DNA from: Oscillospiraceae bacterium
GTDB lineage: Bacteria; Bacillota; Clostridia; Oscillospirales; Ruminococcaceae
Direction of reading: 5' to 3'
NCBI GenBank assembly: GCA_021203065.1
Contig: JAJQBX010000021.1
Coordinates: 1 to 64,000, forward strand
DNA length: 64,000 nt
The notes beneath the pieces were generated by a model, which was not told the DNA's origin, made no database searches, and saw only the letters and a program-made list of their open reading frames with translations. Of the stretch, positions 1-7,136 are shown piece after piece; position 1 is the stretch's first letter, and the number at the start of each line of letters is the position of its first letter. Position numbers and translations under genes: made by a program.

Positions 1-49
1 GCACTTGTACCCGGTTGTTAAAATGTAAAGTTTTAGATGGGATGAGGTA

Positions 50-364
50 CTACAGTAAGAGATACCCAAGTGCAATGAGCAGCTTCACATCCGCCTTGTT
101 CTTATACAGCACAAACAGCATCATAAGTATCAGAGCCTTTTCAGAATCGAGCTTTAAGCCGTCGCCCAATATGTTTTTGAAGAGATTATTTACGTCCAGC
201 GTCGGTCTGCTTGGCTGATTAATGGGAGGAGAGGGCGGGGAAACCGGAGCGGGAGGCGGCTCTGGAGACGGAGGAGAGTTGACCACCGTTCTTGAACGCC
301 TCTGCATTTCCCGCATACGATCTAACGCTTCCTGTTGCATTTTCGAGAACTCAGAGTCCGGCAA
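50..364 (-). CDS. hypothetical protein with proline-rich linker and hydrophobic C-terminus
   Basis: Last gene of a three-gene minus-strand operon; 104 residues from a TTG start with GGGAGG 8 nt upstream. The N-terminal ~25 residues are charged and helical (MQQEALDRMREMQRRSR), the middle (about 28-52) is almost pure Pro/Ser, and the end is hydrophobic (LLIALGYLLL), possibly membrane-associated or a packing helix. It overlaps the gene before it by 14 nt, so the two are probably translationally coupled. I do not recognise the family and infer no function. Confidence 0.7.
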   Translation of the reverse strand: MPDSEFSKMQQEALDRMREMQRRSRTVVNSPPSPEPPPAPVSPPSPPINQPSRPTLDVNNLFKNILGDGLKLDSEKALILMMLFVLYKNKADVKLLIALGYLLL

Positions 365-705
365 AGAAATCGCCTCCCAATAGACCGCTTTCGCTGATGA
401 GCGGCAGGAGATTAAGAAGCCTCAGAATCTTCACTGCCCGGTCAATCTTATTCTGCTTTTCTTCTCCAAGAAGCGGACGGAGTGCCAGAAGAAATCTGGT
501 GTTGTCGTCGTCCGGCTGAAAGCCTTTCATCTTCTGCATCAGCCCCGAAATCGCACTCATATCGAGGCTTTCAGGAGCTTTTGGAGCTTCCGGCTGAGGG
601 GCAGAGTCCGGCGACAGCCCGAGCATGGCGGCAATCTCGCTAATCTGCTTCATGCTCTCCTCGTCAGAAAGAATAGAACCAATTTTCTCCGCAAAATCGT
701 CCATC
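351..705 (-). CDS. hypothetical protein, middle gene of three-gene operon
   Basis: 118 residues. The ATG at 705 is preferred over the in-frame GTG at 713 because AGGAGG lies 8 nt before the ATG but directly abuts the GTG. Acidic N-terminus with a Pro-rich hinge (PQPEAPKAPESLD), then a helical, Leu-rich C-terminal half that includes RFLLALRPLLGEEKQNKID. No signal peptide or catalytic motif is visible. Position and coupling suggest it works with its two neighbours, but the role is unknown. Confidence 0.7.
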
Positions 706-734
706 GCCGCCACCTCCTCTGGCTTGCCCAGTTG

Positions 735-980
735 CTATTTGTTATCAGGAAACAGTTTTTTCATAAGCTCCTTAGCCTGCGGACTCGAGAGCACCGCCTG
801 TGCCGTCGCCGGATTCGAAAGAGCTGCCGTAAGCCTTGCCGCCTCATTTTTCGGAAGCGACCCGAGTAACCTGTCAAAGGTCCCGTTTTTAAGCTCCGCT
901 CTCAGCTGTTCCTCGCTGACGCCTAACTTCGCCGAAGCGTTTTTGATGAGAAATTCAATCTGCCTGTCACTAAGATTCAT
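735..980 (-). CDS. hypothetical small helical protein, first gene of operon
   Basis: 81 residues from the ATG at 980, which has GGAGGTGCG just upstream; a longer reading from 1016 has no good ribosome site. The sequence is helical and charged (SDRQIEFLIKNASAKLGVSEEQL) and ends KKLFPDNK. It resembles small helical-bundle proteins but I cannot place it in a family. It lies about 30 nt before the next gene on the same strand and is divergent from the phosphoesterase. Confidence 0.7.
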   Translation of the reverse strand: MNLSDRQIEFLIKNASAKLGVSEEQLRAELKNGTFDRLLGSLPKNEAARLTAALSNPATAQAVLSSPQAKELMKKLFPDNK

Positions 981-1008
981 ATCGCACCTCCAAGTGCTAA
1001 AATTTAGG

Positions 1009-1037
1009 TTGCACAAACTTAAAACTTATGGTATCAT
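1009..1037 (+). promoter_or_regulatory. sigma-A type promoter for the phosphoesterase
   Basis: TTGCAC, a 17-nt spacer, then TATCAT. It reads toward the phosphoesterase start about 110 nt downstream, with a repeat-like stem in the leader. Confidence 0.5.
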
Positions 1038-1061
1038 ATAAACGTGTAATTCAATTCTAAT

Positions 1062-1132
1062 GGCTCCCCTGATAAGGGTGAGCGAAGAAGTTCGCAAGCG
1101 AACTTCAGCGAAGCTGACTGAGGGGTTCTCCC
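1062..1132. repeat. palindromic intergenic repeat element
   Basis: Contains a perfect inverted repeat (GAAGTTCGC-AA-GCGAACTTC, 1087-1106) framed by CTCCCCTGATAAGG at the left and CTGACTGAGGGGTT at the right. The flanks match the flanks of the element at 10602-10742 (CCCTCAGTCGC, CTCCCCTTTCAGGGG), so both look like one dispersed intergenic family, of the kind known from gut Clostridia. It sits in the 5' leader of the phosphoesterase gene. Confidence 0.55.
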
Positions 1133-1150
1133 TAAAGAAGGAGTGTTTCA

Positions 1151-1636
1151 ATGCGCATTATCGCTTTTTCCGACTCCCACGGTCTTCATGCCCGGGTCGA
1201 GGATCTTATAAATAAAACCAAGGACACAACCGACATTTATCTCTTCGCCGGAGATGTCCTCAAAGATGTCAGAAATATCCCGGAGATGTTCCCGGACGTG
1301 AAGCTCATAACAGTCCCCGGAAACTGCGACTATACTTCCGGCGACACGCCGATTCAGGTTGTCGAGGCGGCAGGGAAAAAGATAATTCTCACCCACGGTC
1401 ATCTTCATCACGTCAAATATGGGCTCGAGGGCTTGCAGGAGCTTGCCTATCAGAACCGTGCCGACGTCGTTGTCTATGGTCACACCCACGTCAGGGCGGT
1501 CGACTACATCAACGGCATCTACTATGTCAACCCGGGAAGCCTTGCTCTCCCGAAAGACGGTCTTCCGCCGTCCTATGCCACAATCGACATTTTCCCGAAC
1601 GAAAAGGGCATACTCGTCGCAACGGTTGACTATTGA
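1151..1636 (+). CDS. YfcE/MJ0936-type metallophosphoesterase
   Basis: 161 residues, the usual length of the YfcE/MJ0936 family of small calcineurin-like phosphodiesterases. Metal-binding motifs occur in order: FSDSHG (D-x-H) near residue 6, FAGDV, PGNCDY, LTHGHLH and YGHTHV. The enzyme hydrolyses phosphodiesters with two metal ions; the physiological substrate is not fixed by sequence. The start is set by AAGGAG 7 nt before the ATG. Cytoplasmic, no signal peptide. The araD-like gene follows about 60 nt later on the same strand. Confidence 0.9.
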   Translation: MRIIAFSDSHGLHARVEDLINKTKDTTDIYLFAGDVLKDVRNIPEMFPDVKLITVPGNCDYTSGDTPIQVVEAAGKKIILTHGHLHHVKYGLEGLQELAYQNRADVVVYGHTHVRAVDYINGIYYVNPGSLALPKDGLPPSYATIDIFPNEKGILVATVDY

Positions 1637-1697
1637 CAGTATATGAGAAATGAGTGCAAATGTTGACTTATAAAAACCATTGAAAGGAAGATTAGTT

Positions 1698-2393
1698 ATG
1701 CTGGAACAATTGAAAAAAGAGGTCTGGGAGGCAAATATGCTCCTCCCGAAGTTCGGACTTGTCACATTCACATGGGGCAACGTCTCGGGAATCGACCGCA
1801 GTAGCGGGCTCGTCGTCATCAAGCCGTCGGGCGTTGAGTATGATGAGATGAAGCCGGAGGACATGGTGGTCGTCAACTTAGACGGCAAAGTCGTCGAGGG
1901 AGATTTGAACCCGTCGTCCGACACTCCCACCCACGTCGAATTCTACAAGGCTTTTCCGAACATCGGCGGCGTCACCCACACCCATTCGTCCTATGCGACA
2001 TCGTTTGCTCAGGCAGGCAGGGGAGTGCCCGCATTGGGAACAACCCACGGCGACTATTTCTACGGCGAAATTCCCTGCACAAGAAAGATGACTCCCGAAG
2101 AGATAGCCGGCGAATACGAGAAGAACACCGGTCTTGTCATCATCGAGACGTTCAGGGACAAAGACCCCGACGCCATCCCTGCCGTCCTCGTCCACTCCCA
2201 CGGACCATTCACATGGGGCAAAAATGCTGTCGACTCGGTTCACCATGCCGTAATACTCGAAGAATGTGCCAAGATGGCAATCCGTGCCTATGCCCTCAAT
2301 CCTGAGCTTCAGCCGATGCAGCAGGAGCTTCTTGATAAGCACTATCTAAGAAAGCATGGGGCGAATGCTTATTATGGGCAGAAGAAAGCCTGA
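1698..2393 (+). CDS. araD: L-ribulose-5-phosphate 4-epimerase
   Basis: 231 residues, the length of E. coli AraD, from the ATG at 1698 preceded by AAAGGAAG; an in-frame TTG at 1680 would sit before this ribosome site and is unlikely. Class II aldolase fold: TWGNVSGID near residue 28, the zinc ligands in [13 protein letters not shown], and [12 protein letters not shown]. The enzyme interconverts L-ribulose-5-P and D-xylulose-5-P in pentose catabolism. No other arabinose genes lie alongside, so it may serve ascorbate or other pentose routes; epimerase versus related aldolase is inferred from length and motifs. Confidence 0.9.
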   Translation: MLEQLKKEVWEANMLLPKFGLVTFTWGNVSGIDRSSGLVVIKPSGVEYDEMKPEDMVVVNLDGKVVEGDLNPSSDTPTHVEFYKAFPNIGGVTHTHSSYATSFAQAGRGVPALGTTHGDYFYGEIPCTRKMTPEEIAGEYEKNTGLVIIETFRDKDPDAIPAVLVHSHGPFTWGKNAVDSVHHAVILEECAKMAIRAYALNPELQPMQQELLDKHYLRKHGANAYYGQKKA

Positions 2394-2443
2394 CGGCGAA
2401 CTTTTACGTTTGCGAGAAGGGATAAATTTTTTCTCAAAACCTA

Positions 2444-2472
2444 TTGCATTTTCGCTCAATATAGCGTATAAT
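2444..2472 (+). promoter_or_regulatory. near-consensus promoter of the type III antitoxin RNA
   Basis: TTGCAT, exactly 17 nt, then TATAAT. It lies immediately before a short stem (GAACC-TGAC-GGTTC, 2479-2492) and the 35-nt repeats. A strong promoter is expected, because type III antitoxin RNA must exceed its toxin. Confidence 0.75.
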
Positions 2473-2478
2473 ATAAGT

Positions 2479-2636
2479 GAACCTGACGGTTCGCTTTAAG
2501 AGCTTCGCTACTTTGAGTGCGACCCTTAATTTGAGTGCTTCACTACTCTGAACGTGACCGTTAATTAAAGTGCTTCGCTGCTTTGAATGCGAACCTTATT
2601 TGTAGGGAGGCAAGTATCTTGTCTCCCTAAAGTTTT
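2479..2636 (+). ncRNA. toxI: ToxI-type antitoxin RNA: three 35-nt tandem repeats and terminator
   Basis: Three contiguous 35-nt units occupy 2491-2525, 2526-2560 and 2561-2595. Units 2 and 3 both begin TTAATT and carry AGTGCTTC(A/G)CT, a small hairpin with a CTT loop; all three end in GACC- or AACC-like sequence. A hairpin at 2603-2629 (TAGGGAGGCAAG / CTTGTCTCCCTA) followed by a T-run would terminate most transcripts before the toxin. Promoter, repeats, leaky terminator, toxin is the established layout of ToxIN/AbiQ loci, where antitoxin repeats are about 35-36 nt and number about three to five. Repeat length and number resemble AbiQ. Sequence reading only; no structure search was possible. 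Confidence 0.8.
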
Positions 2637-2648
2637 ATCGGAGGGAAT

Positions 2649-3158
2649 ATGGACTTTTATCGAATTGATGAGGATTATATCGATTATTTGCAAAAATACG
2701 AGAAAGAAAAACGTGGTTTCTCAAGAGTTCCAAACGTAAAATATGCGGACAGAGATAAATTTGCTTTTGGCGCAGTGCTGGAAGTCGGAGGCATTAAGTA
2801 TTATGTGTCCGTGTCATCTAACACAAGACCTCAGGAAGCCAACATTTTGATTAAAGTTCCCGGCGATTCTCAGGAAATAAAAGGTTCACTCCGGTTTAAC
2901 TATATGATTCCGGTTCCAGAAAAGTGCCTCACAAGATTAGTCATCAAGGATGTTGAGGATGAAAGATACAAAAGACTTCTCAATAAAGAGTACCGTTTCT
3001 GCCAGAATAATGTTGACAGGATTCAGAAAAAGGCGGAGAAAATCTACAACATGGTTGTTACAAATCGTAAACAGATTCTGACTTATAATAGCTGTGATTT
3101 TAAACTGCTTGAACAGGCGTACAGAGAATACATAGACAAAGAAAGGACAAAATCATGA
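2649..3158 (+). CDS. toxN: type III toxin-antitoxin system endoribonuclease toxin, ToxN/AbiQ family
   Basis: 169 residues, the usual length. Features seen: N-terminal MDFYRIDEDYIDYLQ, then FGAVLEVGGIKYYVSVSSN near 39-58, matching the family pattern FIGIVLEI-GHKY-APLTSP, with K37 and S56/S57 in the places of the catalytic Lys and Thr/Ser. FNYMIPVP and the C-terminal YKRLLNKEYRFCQNN, with FKLLEQAYREY, match the ToxN C-terminal half. The enzyme cuts RNA and is held inactive by binding its own repeat RNA; members abort phage infection. Start set by CGGAGGGAAT before ATG. Its stop overlaps the acetyltransferase start by 4 nt. Confidence 0.85.
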   Translation: MDFYRIDEDYIDYLQKYEKEKRGFSRVPNVKYADRDKFAFGAVLEVGGIKYYVSVSSNTRPQEANILIKVPGDSQEIKGSLRFNYMIPVPEKCLTRLVIKDVEDERYKRLLNKEYRFCQNNVDRIQKKAEKIYNMVVTNRKQILTYNSCDFKLLEQAYREYIDKERTKS

Positions 3159-3718
3159 TATTTCCACCCAAAACCATCACCTTAAAAGACGGTCGCAAAG
3201 CAGTCTTCCGCAGTCCTGAGCTCTCCGACTGCCCGGCTTTGATTAATTATCTCCTCACCACCGCCGCAGAGACCGATTTTCTCATGTCCGACCCGAGGGA
3301 AGCAAGTCAGTGGGCAGGAGAGGAGGGCTTGCGGAGAGAGGAAGAGATTATCGGAAACAATATCACGTCACCTGACAAGCTGATGCTCTGTTGCTTCGTT
3401 GACGACGAGCTCGCCGGAAACTGCTTTATCGGATATAATACCCGTGTCAAAACCGCCCACCGTGCCACTGTCGGCGTCGGTCTTATCAAAAAATACTGGG
3501 GACTTGGAATCGGCACGGCGATGTTCAATGAGCTTATCAAGAACGCCTATGAGCGTGGCGGCATCATGCAGATTGAGCTTGATTACTTAGAGGGCAACAC
3601 CCGAGCCCTCGGTCTCTACACGAAAATGGGCTTCAAGGAAGTCGCCCATCGCCCCAATGCTGTCAAATTAGCCGACGGCACGCTTCTTGACGAAATTTCG
3701 ATGGTGAAGATGCTGTGA
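3155..3718 (+). CDS. GNAT family N-acetyltransferase
   Basis: 187 residues, one GNAT domain. The acetyl-CoA loop is visible as GLIKKYWGLGIGTAMFNELI (about 109-128), followed by NTRALGLYTKMGFKEVAHR, the typical motif B end. This points to an amine or protein N-acetyltransferase of the RimI/RimL-like type; the substrate cannot be told. It starts inside the toxN stop (ATGA), so it is probably translated from the same read-through transcript and might be a passenger or modifier of the toxin-antitoxin locus. That functional link is inference. Confidence 0.85.
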   Translation: MIFPPKTITLKDGRKAVFRSPELSDCPALINYLLTTAAETDFLMSDPREASQWAGEEGLRREEEIIGNNITSPDKLMLCCFVDDELAGNCFIGYNTRVKTAHRATVGVGLIKKYWGLGIGTAMFNELIKNAYERGGIMQIELDYLEGNTRALGLYTKMGFKEVAHRPNAVKLADGTLLDEISMVKML

Positions 3719-3727
3719 TTACACTAT

Positions 3728-3757
3728 GGAGCGACTGCAAAAGTCGCTCTATTTTTT
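3728..3757 (+). terminator. rho-independent terminator after the acetyltransferase
   Basis: Stem GAGCGACT / AAGTCGCTC with loop GCAA, followed by TATTTTTTG. Closes the toxIN-acetyltransferase unit. Confidence 0.8.
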
Positions 3758-3821
3758 GTTTGCATTGCGTGAATATGATATGAAAATTATGAAGATTTAA
3801 TGAAATTTGCTGTAATTGCTC

Positions 3822-3860
3822 TTGACAGTAAAAGAAAAATTGTATACAATCTAATTGTAT
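3822..3860 (+). promoter_or_regulatory. promoter with OhrR-type operator for the peroxidase operon
   Basis: TTGACA, 17 nt, TACAAT. Overlapping the -10 box is TACAAT-CTA-ATTGTA (3845-3859), an inverted repeat matching the known Bacillus OhrR operator pattern TACAATT-AATTGTA; a second palindrome ATTGTATACAAT (3839-3850) overlaps it. The operon's second gene encodes an OhrR-like repressor, so autoregulated, peroxide-inducible control is the simple inference. Confidence 0.75.
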
Positions 3861-3899
3861 GCAACTTAATATAATTCTCAAGACGAAAGGATAGTAACT

Positions 3900-4373
3900 A
3901 TGGGCATTTACGATTATACAGTAAAAGACGGAAGCGGAAATGATGTTTTGCTGTCGGACTATAAAGGCAAAGTTCTTCTGATTGTAAACACTGCCACCGG
4001 TTGTGGATTCACTCCTCAGTATGACGGTTTGCAGGAGCTTTACTCTAAATATGCAGAAAGAGGCTTTGAAATTCTCGACTTCCCATGTAACCAGTTCGCA
4101 GGGCAGGCACCGGGAACTGATGAGGAGATTGCAAGTTTCTGCACTGGCAGATTTGGAGTTACTTTCAAGCAGTTCCACAAAATCGATGTTAATGGTGCAA
4201 ACGAGGAACCGCTTTATACTTTCCTGAAATCGCAAATCGGAGGTGTAGCCGGAAAGAATATCAAGTGGAATTTCACCAAATTCTTGGTTGACAGAAACGG
4301 AAATGTGGTTGCACGCCATGCTCCCACAAAAACACCGAAGTCCTTGGAAGAAGAAATAGAAAAGCTGCTGTGA
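3900..4373 (+). CDS. glutathione peroxidase-family thiol peroxidase
   Basis: 157 residues, full length for bacterial Gpx/BsaA proteins. It uses Cys, not selenocysteine: [12 protein letters not shown] with C35. Other family signatures are DFPCNQF and the [12 protein letters not shown] stretch that supplies the active-site Trp/Asn. The protein reduces hydroperoxides, in such bacteria usually with thioredoxin rather than glutathione (family knowledge). It lies just before an OhrR-type repressor and behind a matching operator, so it is probably the operon's organic-peroxide detoxification enzyme. Confidence 0.9.
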   Translation: MGIYDYTVKDGSGNDVLLSDYKGKVLLIVNTATGCGFTPQYDGLQELYSKYAERGFEILDFPCNQFAGQAPGTDEEIASFCTGRFGVTFKQFHKIDVNGANEEPLYTFLKSQIGGVAGKNIKWNFTKFLVDRNGNVVARHAPTKTPKSLEEEIEKLL

Positions 4374-4398
4374 TTTGGCTTTCAGGAGGATTGAAAAG

Positions 4399-4830
4399 TT
4401 GGATAAGTACGATGTTTTGAAAATCGAAAACCAGCTATGTTTTCCACTATATGTCAGCGCAAAAGAGGTGGTGAGAAAGTATAAGCCGTGTCTCGACCAG
4501 ATTGACCTGACGTATACTCAGTACATCACGATGATGGTATTATGGGAATATGGTCAGATGAATGTCCGGGAGTTAGGAGACAGGCTGTATCTTGACTCAG
4601 GTACACTAACGCCTCTTCTGAAAAAGCTTGAGTCAAAGGGCTTAATTCAAAGAGAACGTTCTGACAAAGACGAACGAAATGTAATAGTAACCTTAACTGA
4701 TGAGGGAATGAAGCTTCGAGAGAAAGCCGTCAGTATACCATCAGCAATCGGTAGTTGTATCAACCTGACGCAGGATGAGGTTCTTACACTATATAGATTA
4801 TTGTATAAGATTCTCGGAAAAGAAATATAG
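4399..4830 (+). CDS. ohrR: OhrR-like MarR family peroxide-sensing repressor
   Basis: 143 residues from a TTG at 4399 with AGGAGG 9 nt upstream; the alternative TTG at 4375 precedes this ribosome site. The N-terminus IENQLCFPLYVSAKE matches OhrR around its reactive cysteine (C14 here). The winged helix is seen in LGDRLYLDSGTLTPLLKKLE, with the wing at RSDKDERNVIVTLT. OhrR releases DNA when this Cys is oxidised by organic hydroperoxide. Only one obvious Cys near the N-terminus marks the one-cysteine class; a second Cys lies far C-terminal. It follows gpx by 25 nt. Confidence 0.88.
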   Translation: MDKYDVLKIENQLCFPLYVSAKEVVRKYKPCLDQIDLTYTQYITMMVLWEYGQMNVRELGDRLYLDSGTLTPLLKKLESKGLIQRERSDKDERNVIVTLTDEGMKLREKAVSIPSAIGSCINLTQDEVLTLYRLLYKILGKEI

Positions 4831-4868
4831 TAGCAACGTCACGATTTTCTTTAATATTTAAAAGCGAG

Positions 4869-4906
4869 AGGGACTAAAATTGCGTATATACGCATTTTTA
4901 GTCCCT
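4869..4906. terminator. long hairpin, probable terminator
   Basis: Near-perfect inverted repeat AGGGACTAAAA...TTTTAGTCCCT enclosing TGCGTATATACGCA. It lies 38 nt after ohrR. No long T-run follows on the plus strand, so it may act as a 3' end stabiliser. Confidence 0.5.
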
Positions 4907-4945
4907 GAAAGGTCGCAGCTCTCAAAAATTTTTCGCAATTACCCC

Positions 4946-4974
4946 TTGACAAGCTCCCTGAAATAGTATATACT
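4946..4974 (+). promoter_or_regulatory. strong promoter before small membrane peptide
   Basis: TTGACA, 17 nt, TATACT. The leader that follows holds two hairpins with the same 6-bp stem: GTTAGC-GGAG-GCTAAC (4982-4997) and GTTAGC-GTAA-GCTAAC (5031-5046). Because the stems are identical they could also pair with each other, giving two alternative folds. Confidence 0.65.
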
Positions 4975-5066
4975 ATAGGTAGTTAGCGGAGGCTAACACA
5001 AATCAGCCTCTGCTTCTCTAAAATCATTAAGTTAGCGTAAGCTAACCGAAAGGAGAGCCGAAAATA

Positions 5067-5183
5067 ATGTTAACCATCTTAGAACTCATATCCGCCGCAG
5101 TGATTTCAACTGCAATTTTAGTCGCAACAAGCTCAGTAAAGCGGCTCTGCCGGGGAGCTCTTTCGAAGAGCCGCACGGCTTAA
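5067..5183 (+). CDS. 38-residue small membrane peptide
   Basis: Reads MLTILELISAAVISTAILVA then a basic tail rich in Lys/Arg. AAAGGAGAG lies 10 nt upstream of the ATG. One transmembrane helix of about 20 residues followed by a positively charged C-terminus is the build of small regulatory membrane peptides and of type I toxins. A strong promoter and a structured leader support real expression. No antisense RNA promoter was clearly identified, so a toxin role is only a possibility. The last codons overlap a stem (GCTCT-TTCGA-AGAGC). Confidence 0.55.
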   Translation: MLTILELISAAVISTAILVATSSVKRLCRGALSKSRTA

Positions 5184-5221
5184 GCCGAAACGATTGCCAT
5201 TCCACCTTTTATACACATTCC

Positions 5222-5255
5222 AAAAAGCCGACCAGTTCCTTAAAAACCGGTCGGC
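5222..5255 (-). terminator. terminator of the aldo-keto reductase gene
   Basis: GCCGACC / GGTCGGC stem at 5227-5255, followed on the minus strand by TTTTTG. It sits directly after the reductase stop and may serve both strands. Confidence 0.75.
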
Positions 5256-5264
5256 GTTCTCCTT

Positions 5265-6122
5265 TTAATCTTTGATTCGGGTGTCGCAAACGCTCATGAA
5301 CCACTCAACCGTTTCGGGATCGTGGTGCGAGAAGAAGAGGCTTGCGCCGGTGTCGAGGGCTTCTATCTCTGCCATTTCGGCATCAGATAGCTCGAAGTCG
5401 AACAGATTGAAATTCTCCTCCATCCGCTCAAGATGGGTCGATTTCGGGATTATCACAACGTCGCTCTGCAAGAGAAATCTCAGGGCAACCTGTGCCACAC
5501 TCTTGCCGTGCTTTTCGCCTATTTTCCTGAGAACAGGGTTACTGAAATAGTCGTTCCTGCCCTCAGCAAACGGTCCCCAAGACATAATCTGGGTGCCGTA
5601 TTTTTTCATATACTCTTTCGCCTGCTTCTGCTGGCAGAAGACATGGGTCTCGACCTGATTGACAGCCGGCTTAATCTCAGCAAAGTGCTGGATGTCGATA
5701 TATCTGTCCGGATAGAAGTTGGAAACGCCGATAGCTCTGACCTTTCCCGCCTTGTAAGCCTCCTCCATCGCACGATACGTGCCATAGTAGTCGCCGAACG
5801 GCTGATGTATGAGGAGCAGGTCGATATAATCGGTCTTAAGCTTCTTAAGTGAAGTCTCGATAGAAGCCTTTGCACTCTCATAGCCCGCATTCGAAATCCA
5901 TATCTTGGTTGTGATGAAGAATTCCTCCCGGGGAAGCCCGCTTTTTGCAATTGCATTTCCGACTCCCTCTTCGTTGCCGTAAGCCTGAGCGGTGTCGATA
6001 CTGCGGTAGCCGACCTTGATGGCGTCCGAAACGCATCTTTCCGTCTCCTCCGGCGGTGTCTGATAGACCCCATAGCCGAGCTTCGGCATCTTCACGCCGT
6101 TGTTAAGTGTTACATATTCCAT
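5265..6122 (-). CDS. aldo/keto reductase, AKR5-like
   Basis: 285 residues from the ATG at 6122 (AAGGAGGAC upstream); an in-frame extension to 6215 lacks a ribosome site. (beta/alpha)8 barrel with the AKR tetrad D43, Y48, K73 and H106 in [20 protein letters not shown] and [10 protein letters not shown]. The C-terminal NADPH motif [19 protein letters not shown] is present. It reduces aldehydes or ketones with NADPH; length and motifs place it near 2,5-diketogluconate reductase-like enzymes, but the substrate is open. It is divergent from a LysR gene, which probably regulates it. Confidence 0.9.
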   Translation of the reverse strand: MEYVTLNNGVKMPKLGYGVYQTPPEETERCVSDAIKVGYRSIDTAQAYGNEEGVGNAIAKSGLPREEFFITTKIWISNAGYESAKASIETSLKKLKTDYIDLLLIHQPFGDYYGTYRAMEEAYKAGKVRAIGVSNFYPDRYIDIQHFAEIKPAVNQVETHVFCQQKQAKEYMKKYGTQIMSWGPFAEGRNDYFSNPVLRKIGEKHGKSVAQVALRFLLQSDVVIIPKSTHLERMEENFNLFDFELSDAEMAEIEALDTGASLFFSHHDPETVEWFMSVCDTRIKD

Positions 6123-6179
6123 GAAAAGTCCTCCTTGTAAATATTCAGAAACTGAAATGTGGTTTTTGCTTATAAGCCT

Positions 6180-6209
6180 ATTATAAGCTATAAATCCGGA
6201 TTTGTACAA
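6180..6209 (-). promoter_or_regulatory. promoter of the aldo-keto reductase gene
   Basis: On the minus strand TTGTAC, 18 nt, TATAAT. A dyad CAATAT-CA-ATATTG (6207-6220) overlaps the -35 region and may be a LysR-type binding site. Confidence 0.55.
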
Positions 6210-6253
6210 TATCAATATTGAAAGATAGATTTCATATTATGAATACTGAAAGC

Positions 6254-6282
6254 TTGATTTCTGTAACCGGATATGCTATAAT
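6254..6282 (+). promoter_or_regulatory. promoter of the LysR gene
   Basis: TTGATT, 17 nt, TATAAT, followed by GGGAGGG before the LysR ATG. It stands back to back with the reductase promoter across about 45 nt. Confidence 0.6.
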
Positions 6283-6308
6283 CAGGAAAAACCGGGAGGG
6301 AGCCTGCC

Positions 6309-7136
6309 ATGCTGAGCCTTAATGATCTATCACAATTCGTCGCATTCTATAAATATGGGACACTCACCAAAGTCGCCGAGATTTATTTCACATCACAGCC
6401 GACGCTGACAAGAGCGATGAAGCGTGTCGAGCAGGAATTCGGCGTGCCGCTGTTTGCGAGAGGGGCAAACCATATAGAACTCAATGAGACAGGCAAAATA
6501 GCCGCCAGACTTGCTGAAAAGCTGTTGGATTCGGCAAATGAATGCATTAAGCAGGTTCAGGACTTCGACCGTAATCTCCACACCATCACTGTGGAATCCT
6601 GCGCACCTGCGCCGCTCTGGAGCTTCATTCCGGAGCTTTCTGAGAAGTATCCGGGCATGACCATCTCTTCAAAGCTCTCGAGCGATTTGAGTGAAATAGA
6701 AAGCAAGCTCGAAAGCGATCTCTGCGACGTCGCAATACTCCCGTATCCGGTTGAGAAATCCGGATTAACGTGCAGAAAATATGTCGAAGAGCACCTTTCT
6801 ATCTGCGTCCCTCCGAGCCACGAGCTCGCAAAATACAGCGAGCTTACAACCGACATCATTAACGGCTACAACTGCCTTCTGGCGTCCGAAATCGGCTTCT
6901 GGGCGGATTTCTGCAAAAGAAAACTGCCTGCATCAAAGTTTCTGGTGCAGACAGATGAATTTGCATTTTCGGAGCTGATAAGGGAATCCACTCTCCCGTG
7001 CTTCACAACGAATCTCGCCATGAACCGCTTCGGAAGAGATCTTTCAAGCCGTATCACAATCCCGATAACCGACGAAGAGGCGAATGTGACCTACTATATT
7101 GTCACTTCCTTTTCCAAGCCTCAAGCCGATAGATAG
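6309..7136 (+). CDS. LysR family transcriptional regulator
   Basis: 275 residues, slightly short for the family (about 290-300). The N-terminal winged helix is clear: LSQFVAFYKYGTLTKVAE then TSQPTLTRAMKRVEQEFG, followed by PLFARGANHIELNETGK. The rest is a periplasmic-binding-protein-like effector domain (from about residue 90), possibly shortened at its end. It diverges from the aldo-keto reductase, which suggests control of that gene. Its 3' end overlaps the convergent trmB gene by 35 nt. Confidence 0.85.
   Translation: MLSLNDLSQFVAFYKYGTLTKVAEIYFTSQPTLTRAMKRVEQEFGVPLFARGANHIELNETGKIAARLAEKLLDSANECIKQVQDFDRNLHTITVESCAPAPLWSFIPELSEKYPGMTISSKLSSDLSEIESKLESDLCDVAILPYPVEKSGLTCRKYVEEHLSICVPPSHELAKYSELTTDIINGYNCLLASEIGFWADFCKRKLPASKFLVQTDEFAFSELIRESTLPCFTTNLAMNRFGRDLSSRITIPITDEEANVTYYIVTSFSKPQADR

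Noticed and set aside
1148..1930. Minus-strand open frame of 260 codons
   Set aside because: Antisense to the phosphoesterase and araD genes; low-complexity translation with no domain.
2491..2595. 35-nt tandem repeats as a small CRISPR array
   Set aside because: The units are directly contiguous with no spacers, differ from one another internally, and precede a ToxN-like gene; a type III antitoxin RNA explains them better.
3760..3899. Riboswitch upstream of the peroxidase gene
   Set aside because: The gap from promoter to start is only about 45 nt and holds the OhrR-type operator; there is no room for an aptamer.
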